A stretch of DNA of 64,000 nucleotides from Palsa-189 sp963803735. Lineage in GTDB: Bacteria > Acidobacteriota > Terriglobia > Acidiferrales > UBA7541. The translations under genes and the position numbers were made by a program. This document shows positions 1 through 9,641 of the stretch, piece by piece. Position 1 is the first letter of the stretch. Every line of letters starts with the position of its first letter. The DNA lies in NCBI GenBank assembly GCA_963803735.1, contig CAWDNV010000011.1:744001-808000 (forward strand), given 5' to 3'. The notes beneath the pieces were generated by a model. The model made no database searches and was not told the DNA's origin. It saw nothing but the letters and a program-made list of their open reading frames with translations.

Positions 1-1
1 G

Positions 2-955
2 ATGACCGACCGCGCGTTCGACTCCGGCGTAAATTTTTTCGACACCGCCGATCTATACTCAGGCGGCGAATCCGAAATTTACCTCGGCAAGTTTTTAGGC
101 CCGCGGCGCAAGGACGTGGTGGTCGCAACGAAAGTGGGCTTCCGTTCGGGAGAGGCCATTACCCAGGCGGGACTTTCGCGGCGCCACATTTTTGAGGGGT
201 GCGATAGCAGCCTGAAAAAGCTTGGCACGGATTGGATCGATCTTTATATCGTGCATAAAGTAGACGTTTTCACGCCTGTCGAAGAAACTCTCGAGGCGTT
301 GAACGATCTTGTACGCGCCGGAAAGGTGCGCTACATCGGGTTTTCCAACTGGCCGGCGTGGCGAGCGGCCTCGGCACTTGCCATTCAAAAAGAACGCGGC
401 TGGGCCCGATTCACCAGCGGGCAAATGTACTACTCACTCGTGACGCGCGATCTCGACCACGAATTCGTGCCCTTTCTGCAGGCCACCAGCACCGGCATGA
501 ACGTTTGGAGCCCGCTCGCGGGAGGTTTTCTGAGCGGGAAGTACACCCGCGAGAGCTTCCAGCAAAAGGACCGGGACAAGGACAAAGGAAACCGGCTGGC
601 CGGCGTGGATTTCATTCCCCTCGATAAGGAATTGGGTTTTCGGGTGGTGGAAAAACTGCGAGAGATCGGACGCGCGCACGGCGTGAGCGTCGCGCAAATC
701 GCGCTGGCCTGGCTGCTGGCGAAGCCCTTTGTCACGAGCGTGATTTTGGGCGCTACCAAGATGAGCCAGCTTGAGGACAATTTGGGGGCGATCGACGTCA
801 AGTTGACGGAATCGGAAATCGCAACGCTCGACCAAATGACCGCGCCGCCCGTGCAGTATCCCGGATGGTTCACGGCTGTCACCACGGATCCGAAGCACAA
901 AGAGGCGCTCGGCGAAACTCCAGTGAAGTTGGCGGCGGGCGCCGCCGGAAGCTAG
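2..955 (+). CDS. Aldo/keto reductase, 5'-truncated by window edge
   Basis: NADPH-dependent oxidoreductase of the aldo/keto reductase family (TIM barrel, cytoplasmic). The visible 317 residues carry the family's catalytic tetrad: Asp14 and Tyr19 in FDTADLY, Lys44 in ATKVGF and His85 in YIVHKVD. The C-terminal part has the usual GATKMSQLEDNL segment that contacts the cofactor phosphate. The N-terminal strand and first turn of the barrel lie upstream of the window, so the first ATG seen here is probably internal. The substrate cannot be told from sequence. The gene converges on the DUF202 gene 20 bases downstream. Confidence 0.9.
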   Translation: MTDRAFDSGVNFFDTADLYSGGESEIYLGKFLGPRRKDVVVATKVGFRSGEAITQAGLSRRHIFEGCDSSLKKLGTDWIDLYIVHKVDVFTPVEETLEALNDLVRAGKVRYIGFSNWPAWRAASALAIQKERGWARFTSGQMYYSLVTRDLDHEFVPFLQATSTGMNVWSPLAGGFLSGKYTRESFQQKDRDKDKGNRLAGVDFIPLDKELGFRVVEKLREIGRAHGVSVAQIALAWLLAKPFVTSVILGATKMSQLEDNLGAIDVKLTESEIATLDQMTAPPVQYPGWFTAVTTDPKHKEALGETPVKLAAGAAGS

Positions 956-974
956 CAACAGAGCCCCGCAGCTT

Positions 975-1415
975 CTACAGGCTCAGTTCGATATAGACCA
1001 GATATCCTGCCAGGGCCAATCCAAGCAATGCGGTGAGAATTCCGATCAGGTCGACCAGGAATCCGGCCGGCCCGAACCGGCCGAATTCGAGTTGATGCTT
1101 CGTCTTGCGGTAGCGAAACAGGCCCGCCAAGCTCAAAAATACTCCGGCAATTATCGCAACGGTGCCGAACCAGACAGAAAACCCTGCCGTCGGCACAACT
1201 CGGCCTTGGATCTGCATAAATTGACGGATGGCAATCGCGAAGCGGCCAATCGCAAAGCCGAATACGACCATGGCAACTCCGGTGCGCAGCCAGGCGAGAA
1301 ACGTCAGCTCGTTCGCCAGGTGGTCGCGCGCGCGATTGGCGTTCGCGCTGTCTGCAGATCGAGGGTCGTTGGCAGTTGGCTGTGGCATGGATCCTCGCAC
1401 GCTTTCCGACGGCAA
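975..1415 (-). CDS. DUF202 (YidH-type) small membrane protein
   Basis: Small integral membrane protein of the DUF202/YidH family. The signature NELTFLAWLRTGVAMVVFGFA sits at about residues 35-55 and starts the first of three predicted membrane helices, followed by helices near 80-100 and 118-140. The N-terminal 30 residues are hydrophilic. It lies 11 bases downstream of the DUF302 gene on the same strand, so the two are probably co-transcribed. The family has no established biochemical function. Confidence 0.85.
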   Translation of the reverse strand: MPSESVRGSMPQPTANDPRSADSANANRARDHLANELTFLAWLRTGVAMVVFGFAIGRFAIAIRQFMQIQGRVVPTAGFSVWFGTVAIIAGVFLSLAGLFRYRKTKHQLEFGRFGPAGFLVDLIGILTALLGLALAGYLVYIELSL

Positions 1416-1426
1416 CCGGGAGAAAC

Positions 1427-1822
1427 CTATTCGAGAGCTTTTTGAAGCAGCGCGCCGACGCCGCTGATATTCTTCAGCAATTCATCGGGAATATTGTGCC
1501 GCTGCTTGAGATATTCCGGAGTGTTGTACGAGAGCCAGACCTTGCCGGAAGCGTCTTCCCAGGCCAAAGCTTTTAGAGGGAGATCAATAGCGAGGGTCGG
1601 CGACGCGACCATTAACGGCGTACCCTGTTTGGGACTCCCGAATATGAGCAATTGCGTGGGGCGCATTTTCAAGCCGGCCTTTTCGGCCTCGCCGCTGTGA
1701 TCAATGCGGGAAAATATAGCGAGCCCGTGGGCTTGCAGAAGCGACTCCAAACGGCGAAGCGTCTCTGGGACAGAGTAAGCGCTCGCAAGATGAATCATTC
1801 CGTTCTCGGCCGCGGGAGCCAT
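1427..1822 (-). CDS. DUF302 domain protein
   Basis: A 131-residue protein that is essentially one DUF302 domain. The family pattern is visible: ETLRRLESLLQAHGLAIFSRIDHSGEAEKAG near residues 20-50, then LLIFGSPKQGTPLM and a C-terminal KVWLSYNTPEYL. No signal peptide or membrane segment is seen, so it should be cytoplasmic. It is the first gene of a likely two-gene unit with the DUF202 protein. DUF302 proteins are often found beside membrane or redox proteins but their role is not settled. Confidence 0.88.
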   Translation of the reverse strand: MAPAAENGMIHLASAYSVPETLRRLESLLQAHGLAIFSRIDHSGEAEKAGLKMRPTQLLIFGSPKQGTPLMVASPTLAIDLPLKALAWEDASGKVWLSYNTPEYLKQRHNIPDELLKNISGVGALLQKALE

Positions 1823-1897
1823 GGGCAGCCTCCTGAATGCTCTTTCAATGAAAATCGCTAGTAGTAACTGACATCAGTCCAAGACCCGCTGCTAGAC

Positions 1898-3820
1898 CTA
1901 TTGGTCGGAGTTGGCGCCGGCCAGTGTCGTTGTTAATTCCTGAGCCAGCGCACGCAGGTGCCGATCGCAAAGCGTATCGCCCGACGAAAATTCGCCGGCC
2001 TCGCGGAAGCTTTCAGCGGCAGGGTCCTTACGTCCCAGCTTGGACAGAATTTCACCCCGGAGGAGCTGAAAGATCGGATTGCGGGGGAACTCGTCCATCA
2101 AAGGTGAAAGAACCTCGAGCGAACGCGCGTATTCGTGATCGTACATGCGCAGATTCTTGGCCAGATAAAAACGAGCATTAACGCGGGTCAGGGTTCCTTT
2201 TTCCATGGCGATTTGCAGTTGCCGCACGCCTTCCGCCTTTGAGCCGCCCGGAATGCCCATGAAGAAACGCAAAAACCGCGCAATGGGTGACAACGTGTCG
2301 ACGTAATAGTTGTAGAGACCGAGGCCGGTATACGCGTCCGCCATTTCCGGATCGAGCTGCAGGCAGCGCAGAAGATGCGTGCGGGCATTGACGCCGGCGC
2401 GTGCCGTGGCGCGACGATCGTTGCGTAAGCCAAGCAGCCGCGCCCGCTGCGCCCAACCAATACCGGCGTAAAGTTGCGTCTCCGCCGAATCACCGTGTGC
2501 GATTCGCGATTCGGCGAGTGAAGCCACTTTTTCCGTCAGCCTCAGATAATCGTCATCGGCGGCAATCCGAGGCCGCTCGTACGCGTCAATGGTGTTCCAT
2601 TTGATTTCGCAGGCTTCGCAATAGATTTGCCACCAGCGCGCTTCGGCTTCCAGGATATAACCGAGTGGGCTGCCCGGATCCGCGGCTTGCACCTGCCGAA
2701 ATTGGGGGATGGCTTCGTCCGGGTGTCCGGCGTAGAGCAGATTGAGACCTTGTTTTGCTGTTTCGGACAAATCCAGCGGTGCGGCGTGCGCGGAGTGAGG
2801 GCAAAGCATGAGGGTGACGAACAACCAAGGCACCAGTGCCAAACTCCGCGATCTAAGCTTAGCCGGAATGCTGCGCAACCGTTCCACATGCGAATATTCT
2901 CGCGTCGCCAGGGGCTTTTCCCACCCGAGAAGCCAGGCGGCGAAGTAATACATCACGAAACATTCGAGGGCAAAGGGCAAAAAGCCGAGATAGCCGAGTA
3001 CCGGCATCTCGAAAATTTTCTCCTTTTGCATGATCGGGAAAATGTAATTCCATTTGGCCGCGGCCCAGAAATTCCAGAATTCCCAAAGCAAGCCGCACAA
3101 AAATCCCGAGATAAGGAAGGAGAAAAAACGCCCTGGCCGTCCGGAGGCCAGATCGGCTTCGAAGGATGGAAGCCCCAGGCGAAAATTGATGGGATCGAGA
3201 AGAAAAATGAAGCCGACCCACACCGCGCCAAAAAGGAAGCTGCCAATCGACCGCGGCACAATCACCGGCACAAGCAAAAGAACAGCACCTATCGTCACGA
3301 AGGCTTTTTGAGTCGCGGGTGAGAAGACGATCGGACGAGCCGGAGTATCCCACCATCCGAGCGATTTTATGAGATCGGCCGTAAGAAAAATTCCCGGCCA
3401 GATGGTGGCAAAAGCCCAGCCGTATGCGGCCCACCGCAGCGGAAGAGATAAAGGCAGGTCGCCGACGTAGGTCCAGCCACCCAGCCGCAGATTGTAAGCT
3501 TCGAAAATAAGCCACAGAGGAATGGAAAGCAGGGCCATCTTTACGAATCGCTTGGGCGCATCACGCAAACGCGAATGTCCGCGAATGGCAAAAACAGCCG
3601 CATCGGCGATGAGGGCATAAGCGGTCCACGCGATTGGGGTGAAAAAGGTGGCTACCGGCTCTACCCCCCGAAACATCAGCCACTCAGCAACGGCCAATGA
3701 GATTAGGCCGATCCACCCATAAGCAGGGTATCGCTGCGTACGCCGTCTGAGAAATTCGGCGACCATGATGGCAGCAGTGCACGCGAGTAGAATCACTCCG
3801 GCTTTGACCATGATTCCCAT
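1898..3820 (-). CDS. Polytopic membrane protein with C-terminal TPR domain
   Basis: A 640-residue protein in two halves. Residues 1 to about 310 contain eight or so hydrophobic segments, with many Trp and Pro residues. A further hydrophobic stretch near 325-345 (ALVPWLFVTLMLCPHSAHA) resembles a signal peptide with an Ala-X-Ala end. After it, about 350-630, come helical repeats of TPR type (for example NLLYAGHPDEAIPQFRQV and ARSLEVLSPLMDEFPRNP). The layout suggests a membrane module fused to a TPR domain on the outer face, possibly a fusion of two ancestral genes. Function is unknown. It is divergent from the FGE-like gene. Confidence 0.75.
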   Translation of the reverse strand: MGIMVKAGVILLACTAAIMVAEFLRRRTQRYPAYGWIGLISLAVAEWLMFRGVEPVATFFTPIAWTAYALIADAAVFAIRGHSRLRDAPKRFVKMALLSIPLWLIFEAYNLRLGGWTYVGDLPLSLPLRWAAYGWAFATIWPGIFLTADLIKSLGWWDTPARPIVFSPATQKAFVTIGAVLLLVPVIVPRSIGSFLFGAVWVGFIFLLDPINFRLGLPSFEADLASGRPGRFFSFLISGFLCGLLWEFWNFWAAAKWNYIFPIMQKEKIFEMPVLGYLGFLPFALECFVMYYFAAWLLGWEKPLATREYSHVERLRSIPAKLRSRSLALVPWLFVTLMLCPHSAHAAPLDLSETAKQGLNLLYAGHPDEAIPQFRQVQAADPGSPLGYILEAEARWWQIYCEACEIKWNTIDAYERPRIAADDDYLRLTEKVASLAESRIAHGDSAETQLYAGIGWAQRARLLGLRNDRRATARAGVNARTHLLRCLQLDPEMADAYTGLGLYNYYVDTLSPIARFLRFFMGIPGGSKAEGVRQLQIAMEKGTLTRVNARFYLAKNLRMYDHEYARSLEVLSPLMDEFPRNPIFQLLRGEILSKLGRKDPAAESFREAGEFSSGDTLCDRHLRALAQELTTTLAGANSDQ

Positions 3821-3924
3821 GTTATCGCAGGGCCGGCATTTTGCGATTCACGATTCTGCTATGCTCAAGGGCGGTGAACCTGTTTACGCATCTGAGCATT
3901 GAGGCGAAAGGCTAAGAGTCTCGA

Positions 3925-4668
3925 ATGTCGGAAACTCGACGTCAACTGGAAGAAATTTCAATTCGGGGAGCATTGCAATTTTCAGAACCTCGCATGGCCG
4001 CGATTCCCGACGGCTGGTTCACTATGGGCTGCGACAACGGCCGAGATGATGAACGCCCCGCCCATCGCGTGTGGGTCGACCGCTTTGCCTTGGGTATTTA
4101 TCAGGTGACCCGCTCCGAATATGCTGATTTTCTTCGCGAAGCACGCCGGGCCGCTCCACCCTTTTGGGAGGATCCCAATTTTCAGGAGCCGCAGCAGCCG
4201 GTTGTGGGGCCGTCCTGGTTCGATGCCGTGGCCTTCTGCGAGTGGCTGAACAAAATCACCGGTCGAAAGTATCGGCTTCCCACGGAAGCGGAATGGGAAC
4301 GCGCCGCGTGCGGAGGCATCGAGGGTCAGCTTTACAGTTGGGGAAATCAGCCCCCCGAAGAATTGCCGGGCTACGCAAACCGGTGGAGAACTGGCCCGGA
4401 GCCTGTGGGACTTAGCGCGCCGAATCCCTACGGGCTATTCAATATGGGCGACAACGTTCACGAATGGTGCGCGGACTGGTATGACGCGCATTACTACGAG
4501 CGCAGCCCTCAACGTAATCCCCAAGGGCCGGCACAAGGTACCCGGCGCGCGTCGCGAGGCGGAGCGTGGCGGCACCACATTAAAGTCTCACGGTGCGCGG
4601 CGCGTTCGAGCATCCCTCCGGGATTCATGTATGCCGATTATGGCTTCCGGCTGGCACTCTCGCTCTGA
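3925..4668 (+). CDS. Formylglycine-generating-enzyme fold (SUMF1-like) protein
   Basis: A 247-residue protein with the FGE-sulfatase (C-type-lectin-like) fold. Family marks are IPDGWFTMG (about 25-33), the block around FALGIYQVTRSEYADFL (about 56-70), RLPTEAEWERAA (about 120), NMGDNVHEWCADWY (about 173) and RGGAWRHH (about 210). True FGE enzymes use two C-terminal cysteines for copper binding; here only one Cys is seen in that block (VSRCAARSS), so enzyme activity is doubtful and a non-catalytic or different role is possible. The start at 3925 has a weak ribosome site; ATG at 3994 would still keep the whole fold. Confidence 0.85.
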   Translation: MSETRRQLEEISIRGALQFSEPRMAAIPDGWFTMGCDNGRDDERPAHRVWVDRFALGIYQVTRSEYADFLREARRAAPPFWEDPNFQEPQQPVVGPSWFDAVAFCEWLNKITGRKYRLPTEAEWERAACGGIEGQLYSWGNQPPEELPGYANRWRTGPEPVGLSAPNPYGLFNMGDNVHEWCADWYDAHYYERSPQRNPQGPAQGTRRASRGGAWRHHIKVSRCAARSSIPPGFMYADYGFRLALSL

Positions 4669-4680
4669 AGGGCCCAGTTT

Positions 4681-4716
4681 TCGCTTTCTTCAAGCCAGTG
4701 TCGCTTTCTTCAAGCC
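4681..4716. repeat. Direct repeat, two 16-bp copies
   Basis: TCGCTTTCTTCAAGCC occurs at 4681-4696 and again at 4701-4716, separated by four bases. It follows the stop codon of the FGE-like gene. The rest of the roughly 290-base gap up to 4961 shows no convincing gene. Confidence 0.8.
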
Positions 4717-4961
4717 CGAAGGCGAGCCCCGAAAACCCCCTGATCCGCTAATCACCCCGAACCGCGGCCAAAAGGCGCCGGATGAACGATTGGTCAACAC
4801 CTCCCGCCAACACCAGAGCCAGGGCGGCATCCTTCTGCTATCTTCCTGTGCGTAGTCGTGCGGGAGGGCAGATGCGCGAACAATCCGAGTTCAGGAATAA
4901 GCGAGCCAATTGCGATCCGGCCAAAGCATCGCGGCATCGTTCTGTGGTCGGGCCGGGAAGG

Positions 4962-5553
4962 ATGAGTAGATGGCGCTTCGCCATTCTGGTACTGGCGGCC
5001 TCGCTTTGCGGCACGGGTCTTGCCTACGGGCAGAAGCAGAATAAGAAAAACAAAAAGGACACCCCCGCCACCGAGGTGAGCACGGCTTCTTTGATGCCGG
5101 ATAATCAGGCCGTCGACCTGCTGGTTTCCCAGATGCTCGGCGCATGGCAGGCGGGCGACGCCGACGGCATGCGGAAGTTCTATGCCGATGACGTCATGAT
5201 CGATCAGCGGGGCGTATGAGCCTCCGCTAATCGGTTGGGCGAATTACGCGCGCGCCTATCAGGCGCAGTTCGCACGCACGTCTGGCTGTCGGCTGGAGCG
5301 CATCAATTCCTACACCAAGGTGACGGGCGATACAGCCGTGGTCACCTACCAGTGGCAATTCTTAGGCAATGTGGACGGCAGAAATACGGAGGCTTTCGGC
5401 CACACAACGCTCATGCTGGAAAAGCGGCTCGGAAACTGGGTGATCACATTGAACCACACCTCAGCCGTTCCGACGGACGACTCGTCCACATGCACGCCCG
5501 TGCCCGCCGCCAGCGGCCAGCCTACAAGTTCGCTCGCACCGGCCGCGAAGTAG
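4962..5553 (+). pseudogene. SnoaL/DUF4440-like exported protein, frameshifted
   Basis: An exported NTF2-like (SnoaL/DUF4440) protein read in two frames. Frame one starts at ATG 4962 with a signal peptide (FAILVLAASLCGTGLAYG), then a Lys-rich linker and the first helices (AVDLLVSQMLGAWQAGDADG, FYADDV), and stops at 5217-5219. Skipping one G in the GGGG run at 5209-5212 restores the protein (RAYEPPLIGWANYARAYQ and on through TAVVTYQWQFLG and WVITLNHTS) to the stop at 5551. The restored product is about 196 residues, as expected for a secreted member. It is either a homopolymer sequencing error or a real frameshift. NTF2-like proteins of this class have diverse or unknown substrates. Confidence 0.75.
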
Positions 5554-5583
5554 GGCGCTTCGTGCTTCGCTCGGCGCCGCCTA

Positions 5584-5868
5584 TTACGGATTGCTAAGGC
5601 CGATCCAAACCCAAAGACTCGCGCTTGCCACAAGCAGAATGCCGGAAAGGATCGCGAGTGCGACGATGGGCTTGCTTAGGCGATGCAATCTTGTAATGAC
5701 AGCAGCCTGATCGCCGCCCATCATGCTTATCTCCGCTTTATTGAGATAGAGCTGATCGTCCTCTTTGCTTGAAATCGTCGCTCGGTAAACGAGCAAGACC
5801 ACCAGTGCGACGGTGATCAAGCCCCACGAAACTAACAGGTAGGCCAATGGACCGGATATATCCCCCAT
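5584..5868 (-). CDS. Small two-helix membrane protein
   Basis: A 94-residue protein with hydrophobic helices at about residues 7-27 (AYLLVSWGLITVALVVLLVY) and 68-90 (IVALAILSGILLVASASLWV), joined by a hydrophilic loop of about 40 residues. The start at 5868 is chosen because it follows a strong ribosome site (AGGGAGG) six bases upstream; an ATG at 5970 has none. I do not recognise the family. It stands alone between the SnoaL-like gene and the tRNA-Leu promoter; the roughly 310 bases up to the tRNA hold only that promoter. Confidence 0.65.
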   Translation of the reverse strand: MGDISGPLAYLLVSWGLITVALVVLLVYRATISSKEDDQLYLNKAEISMMGGDQAAVITRLHRLSKPIVALAILSGILLVASASLWVWIGLSNP

Positions 5869-6117
5869 GGTTTCCTCCCTGCGATGTCGACTGCTTGCGT
5901 TCGATTTTTCCTGGAAGTTGCGGCGCCATAGAGATGGCCTCCGCGCGTGGCGCGGATTATAGCATCGCACGAGTCGAGGGCGTCAAGAGCTATGGCGCGA
6001 CAGACGACCAGGCGGAATAGATGGCATTCACTGCGGTCAGCTTCGTAGGACGTCGAGGTAAAAATTCACTCTGCGGCAGCAAATCGTTAGCGAAATCGCC
6101 GCAGCTGCCGGCCCGCG

Positions 6118-6146
6118 TTGACAAAGCCGGAAGTGCCGCGCAAAAT
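6118..6146 (+). promoter_or_regulatory. Probable sigma-70 promoter of tRNA-Leu
   Basis: A perfect -35 box TTGACA (6118-6123) and a -10 box CAAAAT (6141-6146, four of six matches) are 17 bases apart. The -10 lies 35 bases before the first tRNA base. Confidence 0.6.
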
Positions 6147-6181
6147 GATTTTGGTTTCTGCCTCAGTTGGTTCCCAACAAT

Positions 6182-6268
6182 GCCCAAGTGGCGGAACTGG
6201 CAGACGCGCTAGATTCAGGGTCTAGTGATCGCAAGGTCGTGGAGGTTCGAATCCTCTCTTGGGCACCA
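6182..6268 (+). tRNA. tRNA-Leu (anticodon CAG)
   Basis: An 87-base type II tRNA. The acceptor stem pairs GCCCAAG with CTTGGGC, followed by A and an encoded CCA. The anticodon stem CTAGA/TCTAG encloses the loop TTCAGGG, giving anticodon CAG (codon CUG). The long variable arm TGATCGCAAGGTCG and the T loop GTTCGAATC are as expected for leucine tRNA. Confidence 0.97.
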
Positions 6269-6495
6269 AGCAATCCAAAGGTTTGAAGCCGGCCAGCTTC
6301 ATAGCCTTGTCGTGTTGCTCATGCGACGTGTCACTCGTAGGTTCACTTAATTTGACGATGAGGCCGGCAACAGCTTCGCGTAGATGCGTCTCTCCCGGAT
6401 GCGGATATCCAAAGGCTGGCCCCAAAACACGGCTCCGGTCACGAAACCATCGTCCCTGACATCAAATGCGTTGCGGCTGACGATCCTGAGTCTCT

Positions 6496-6693
6496 ATGCG
6501 TGCCCGTATCATTTTTTTCCTATCTGCGCTTGCGCTCTCGCTGGTTTTAATCACTTGGCATTTTCAAAGCGTAAAGTCAGCGACGAGGTCCCCAGCTTCA
6601 GCCAGCGCCCCGGATTGGCCCGGCACATCGGCTGTGCCAATAGGCACCTCTCAGAACTCTGATCTCACCAACCTTTACGCGCACAATCACTGA
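6496..6693 (+). CDS. Possible small exported protein
   Basis: A 65-residue reading frame starting with a convincing export signal (RARIIFFLSALALSLVLITW, residues 2-21) followed by a Ser/Ala/Pro-rich tail of about 40 residues. No family is recognised and there is no strong ribosome site. It may be the first part of a decayed gene, because the sequence between the tRNA and 6975 looks degenerate. Confidence 0.35.
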   Translation: MRARIIFFLSALALSLVLITWHFQSVKSATRSPASASAPDWPGTSAVPIGTSQNSDLTNLYAHNH

Positions 6694-6732
6694 CCATGCA
6701 CCACGTCGATCTGATTATGGTCGATCTGTCGA

Positions 6733-6930
6733 ATGACGCATGGTCTCGATTTAGCTCATTACCAGGAACATCTGGTGAATGGCTATGCGCGCATGACTCC
6801 CGAAGCCGGGCTGCAAATTTTTATGCCTGACCTGGACACGATCCCGAAAACCAAGCAGAACCAGAACATCAGCATGGAGTGGCTCAAGAATCGCAATGTT
6901 GCCCCTCCAGCCGATGTCACTTCAAGATAA
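6733..6930 (+). CDS. Unrecognised small reading frame
   Basis: A 65-residue frame with mixed hydrophilic composition and no signal peptide or membrane segment. It follows the small exported frame by 39 bases but in a different frame. It could be a genuine small protein or a leftover of an older gene. Nothing in it points to a function. Confidence 0.25.
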   Translation: MTHGLDLAHYQEHLVNGYARMTPEAGLQIFMPDLDTIPKTKQNQNISMEWLKNRNVAPPADVTSR

Positions 6931-7050
6931 GCGGTCCGTACAAGCCTGAAATAGCGTTGAGGTGTACTCGCTCATCACGCGAACTCTAGCTCTATCGCCA
7001 CGGCACAAGCTGCATACACTTGCGCCGTGGCGACTCGAGCGTCGTCTGCT

Positions 7051-9641
7051 CTATTGCGTTGTGATCGATACCAAGCCCAGGTTTGTCGTCCCGTTCGCGG
7101 CTTGAGCCTGCACCATAAACGTTGCGGTAACAGGGGTAGTTCCGCCGCCACTTCCACTTCCTCCGCCGCTTCCGGTTCCACCGCCGCGTTCCAGTGCCGC
7201 CACCACTTCCCGTCCCGGCGCCGCTGCCACTTCCACTGCAGACTGCTATTGTTTGTCGCCGCGTTTGACGCAGCCGAGGTGCCGCCGCCGCAGGAGATCA
7301 ATCCGGTTGCCAGCACCAGAGTTAGAGCCATCACCGCAAATCCGCGCAGCAGGACAAAGGAGCTAAGCCCTTCGCGGCGTCCGCTGAAGACCAGCACCAT
7401 GGCCAAAAGACATAGAGTCGTCCCGGTGATACCCCACAGAGCAAGATTTCTTTGTCCGGGCAAGCCGTGGAAAGACGGCGGATAACTCAGCAGCGAGCCG
7501 CTCGGTGCAGAAACGACTGTAACGGTTAAAGTCGAGGAAGTACTCGACGGAGTCAACGTAGATGGATTGAAGGCGCATTGAATCCATGCGGGCTGTCCAC
7601 TGCACGCGAGGTTCACATTTCCTGAGAAGGCCTGCGGAGTGATATTGACGGTAAAGGTTCCGGAAGCGCCCACGGCAATCGTCGTCGAACTCGGCGAAAC
7701 TGAACCTGCTGTACCCGGGTCATCAAAAGACACCATAACCCGGTGTGTTGTTCCTCCGCTCGTCCCATTAATCGCGAAGGCATATGGGTTGGTCGAGCTT
7801 GGTGTCACATCCGATGGTAAATCCGGCGGTATCAATATGCTGACCGTTGCCGTCCCGCCCGCAGTGAGGGGCCCCGAAGCCGTGCACGAAAAATCCGATC
7901 GACTTACCGTTCTCCCCTGCGTCCCCATGACTTCCGGAAAATCATTACAACCCAGGGTGATTGCGCTATTAAAACCGCCGGCGGCCGCCGCCGTCAGATT
8001 GTAAGTGACTGTCTGACCGGAAAAGGTGGTCGGCGTTGTTGTTGGTGAAGTGACGCTGATATCGAAATCGAGACTGGGCGGCGTCGCCACGTTCGCGACC
8101 GAAAAGTCGATTTGCGTGCTTGGAGCACTCGGATTTTGTACCCAAGCGATGTCACCATTCGAATTTGCATCGAGGCCCAATTGCACAGTTCCGCATGTGG
8201 TCGTGTTTGGCGTATTAGGAGGAATGTTGCCGGACGTCGTTGCCGGAATGCACAGCACAGAAGGAGTCGTCCATACTTCCCTTATCGTTGGAAACGTTGC
8301 GCCTCGATCGGTCGAGCGGGCAAGGAACAAATGAAACGTGTTGCTGCTGCCCGCGGTAATCCGCTGGTCGGCCTGCTCCCACACGACATTAACGTTGCCG
8401 CTGGAGTCGACGGCAATCTGCGGGTAAGCCGGCGATATCGGTCCGGGGGCACTGATAACCTCCGCTTCCCCGAAAAAATTAAGCCCATTATCGTCGGAGC
8501 GGCTGAAGTATATGCCCTCTGTGCTGGAGGGGGCGCTTACCCCTGCGGCCCACACGACGTAAATCCTCCCGTTATTATCCGTGGTGACGCTTGGAGAACT
8601 GACTCCCTCGTCGCCCACGAGACCCATTGGAAACGGAAACTTTGGCGGCGCATTCGTTTGAGGGACGGCCCCGCTCGTAAGAAGATCCTCTAGGGGCACG
8701 TCATCCGCCCAAAGCAGGTGCAGATTATTGTTTGAATCGAAAAAGAGTTGAAGGCTGTCGTAAGAGCAGCCGAAATAACCATTAGGGTAGCTTGTGTCTG
8801 TCCACTCATGCGAAAGATTTCGAGTAGCGGCACTGGAGGGCGTTGTACCGCTTAGAGTTTCATTAATGTAGTAATTCCCGCCGGACGTGTTGGTGAAGAC
8901 CGTATTCCCGTTCGAGTCCGTGTGCGATGTGGGATTAGTGCAATAGTTTCCCGATTGGTTTTGGTTTGGATCCTGCGCCAAACGGTCCGTCCACGCTACG
9001 AAGATATTCCGGTTCTTATCTACGGCGATCCGCGGCCCGCCTGAGTCTTGCGCCGCGATCGCGAGAGGTATCGGTGTACCAAAGGTTATACCGTACGTCG
9101 ATTGGCTGATCCAGGCGCCATCGTTGCCCCACACCACGTCCACGCCGGCGCCGTCAAACGCAAGCCGCGGGGCGCTGACCAGCACTACCGAAGTTGTGGA
9201 CACTTGCTTTGTGTTTGCGGGAATAAAAGTTGCTCCCCCATCTGTCGAGCGGCTCGCGAACACGTCGAACTTTCCCGCCGTCGTACTCGGCTTGGCCCAG
9301 GCGATCTCGATAACGCTTCCCGTTGAATCAACAACCATCTGAGGCTGAAACGTCGCGCCGAGGCTCCCCGGTATGATGCCTCCTTGCGGGAACGTCTGAC
9401 CGAAGTCAGCAGAACTCGCAAGGGTAATGCCGACAGCACTGTCTATCCACGCGATGTGGATATGGCCCAGCGCGTCGACAACCATCGTCGGGTATGCCGA
9501 ATTACTCACGGCGCTGGAGATAGGTTTAGGCGGAGACGAGAAAGTCTGTGCGTGCGCACAAGTCACGTAAAGGCTCATGGCAAGCGTAAAAACTGATGCA
9601 ACTCGGCAAAATCGCCCCAAACGACTGAAAATATTAAACAT
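7051..9641 (-). CDS. Exported BNR/sialidase-like repeat protein, frame changes in Gly-rich tail
   Basis: A large secreted protein. It starts at 9641 with a signal peptide ending CAHAQ (about residue 32), followed by repeated BNR/Asp-box-like motifs (SSADFGQTF, SRSTDGGATF, SRSDDNGLNF, ARSTDRGATF) and IAVD-type blade strands typical of a beta-propeller. Ig-like segments follow near 530-700, then a membrane helix and a lipobox-like LISCGGG. From about 7240 downward the long frame becomes Trp/Arg-rich and unnatural. Two single-base frame changes between about 7190 and 7250 restore a Gly/Ser-rich linker and the end TFMVQAQAANGTTNLGLVS, stopping at 7051. The uncorrected frame runs on to 6975. Ligand unknown. 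Confidence 0.78.

Noticed and set aside
2627..3322. A 231-codon frame inside the TPR membrane gene
   Set aside because: It lies opposite to clear membrane helices and has the composition expected of a reverse reading.
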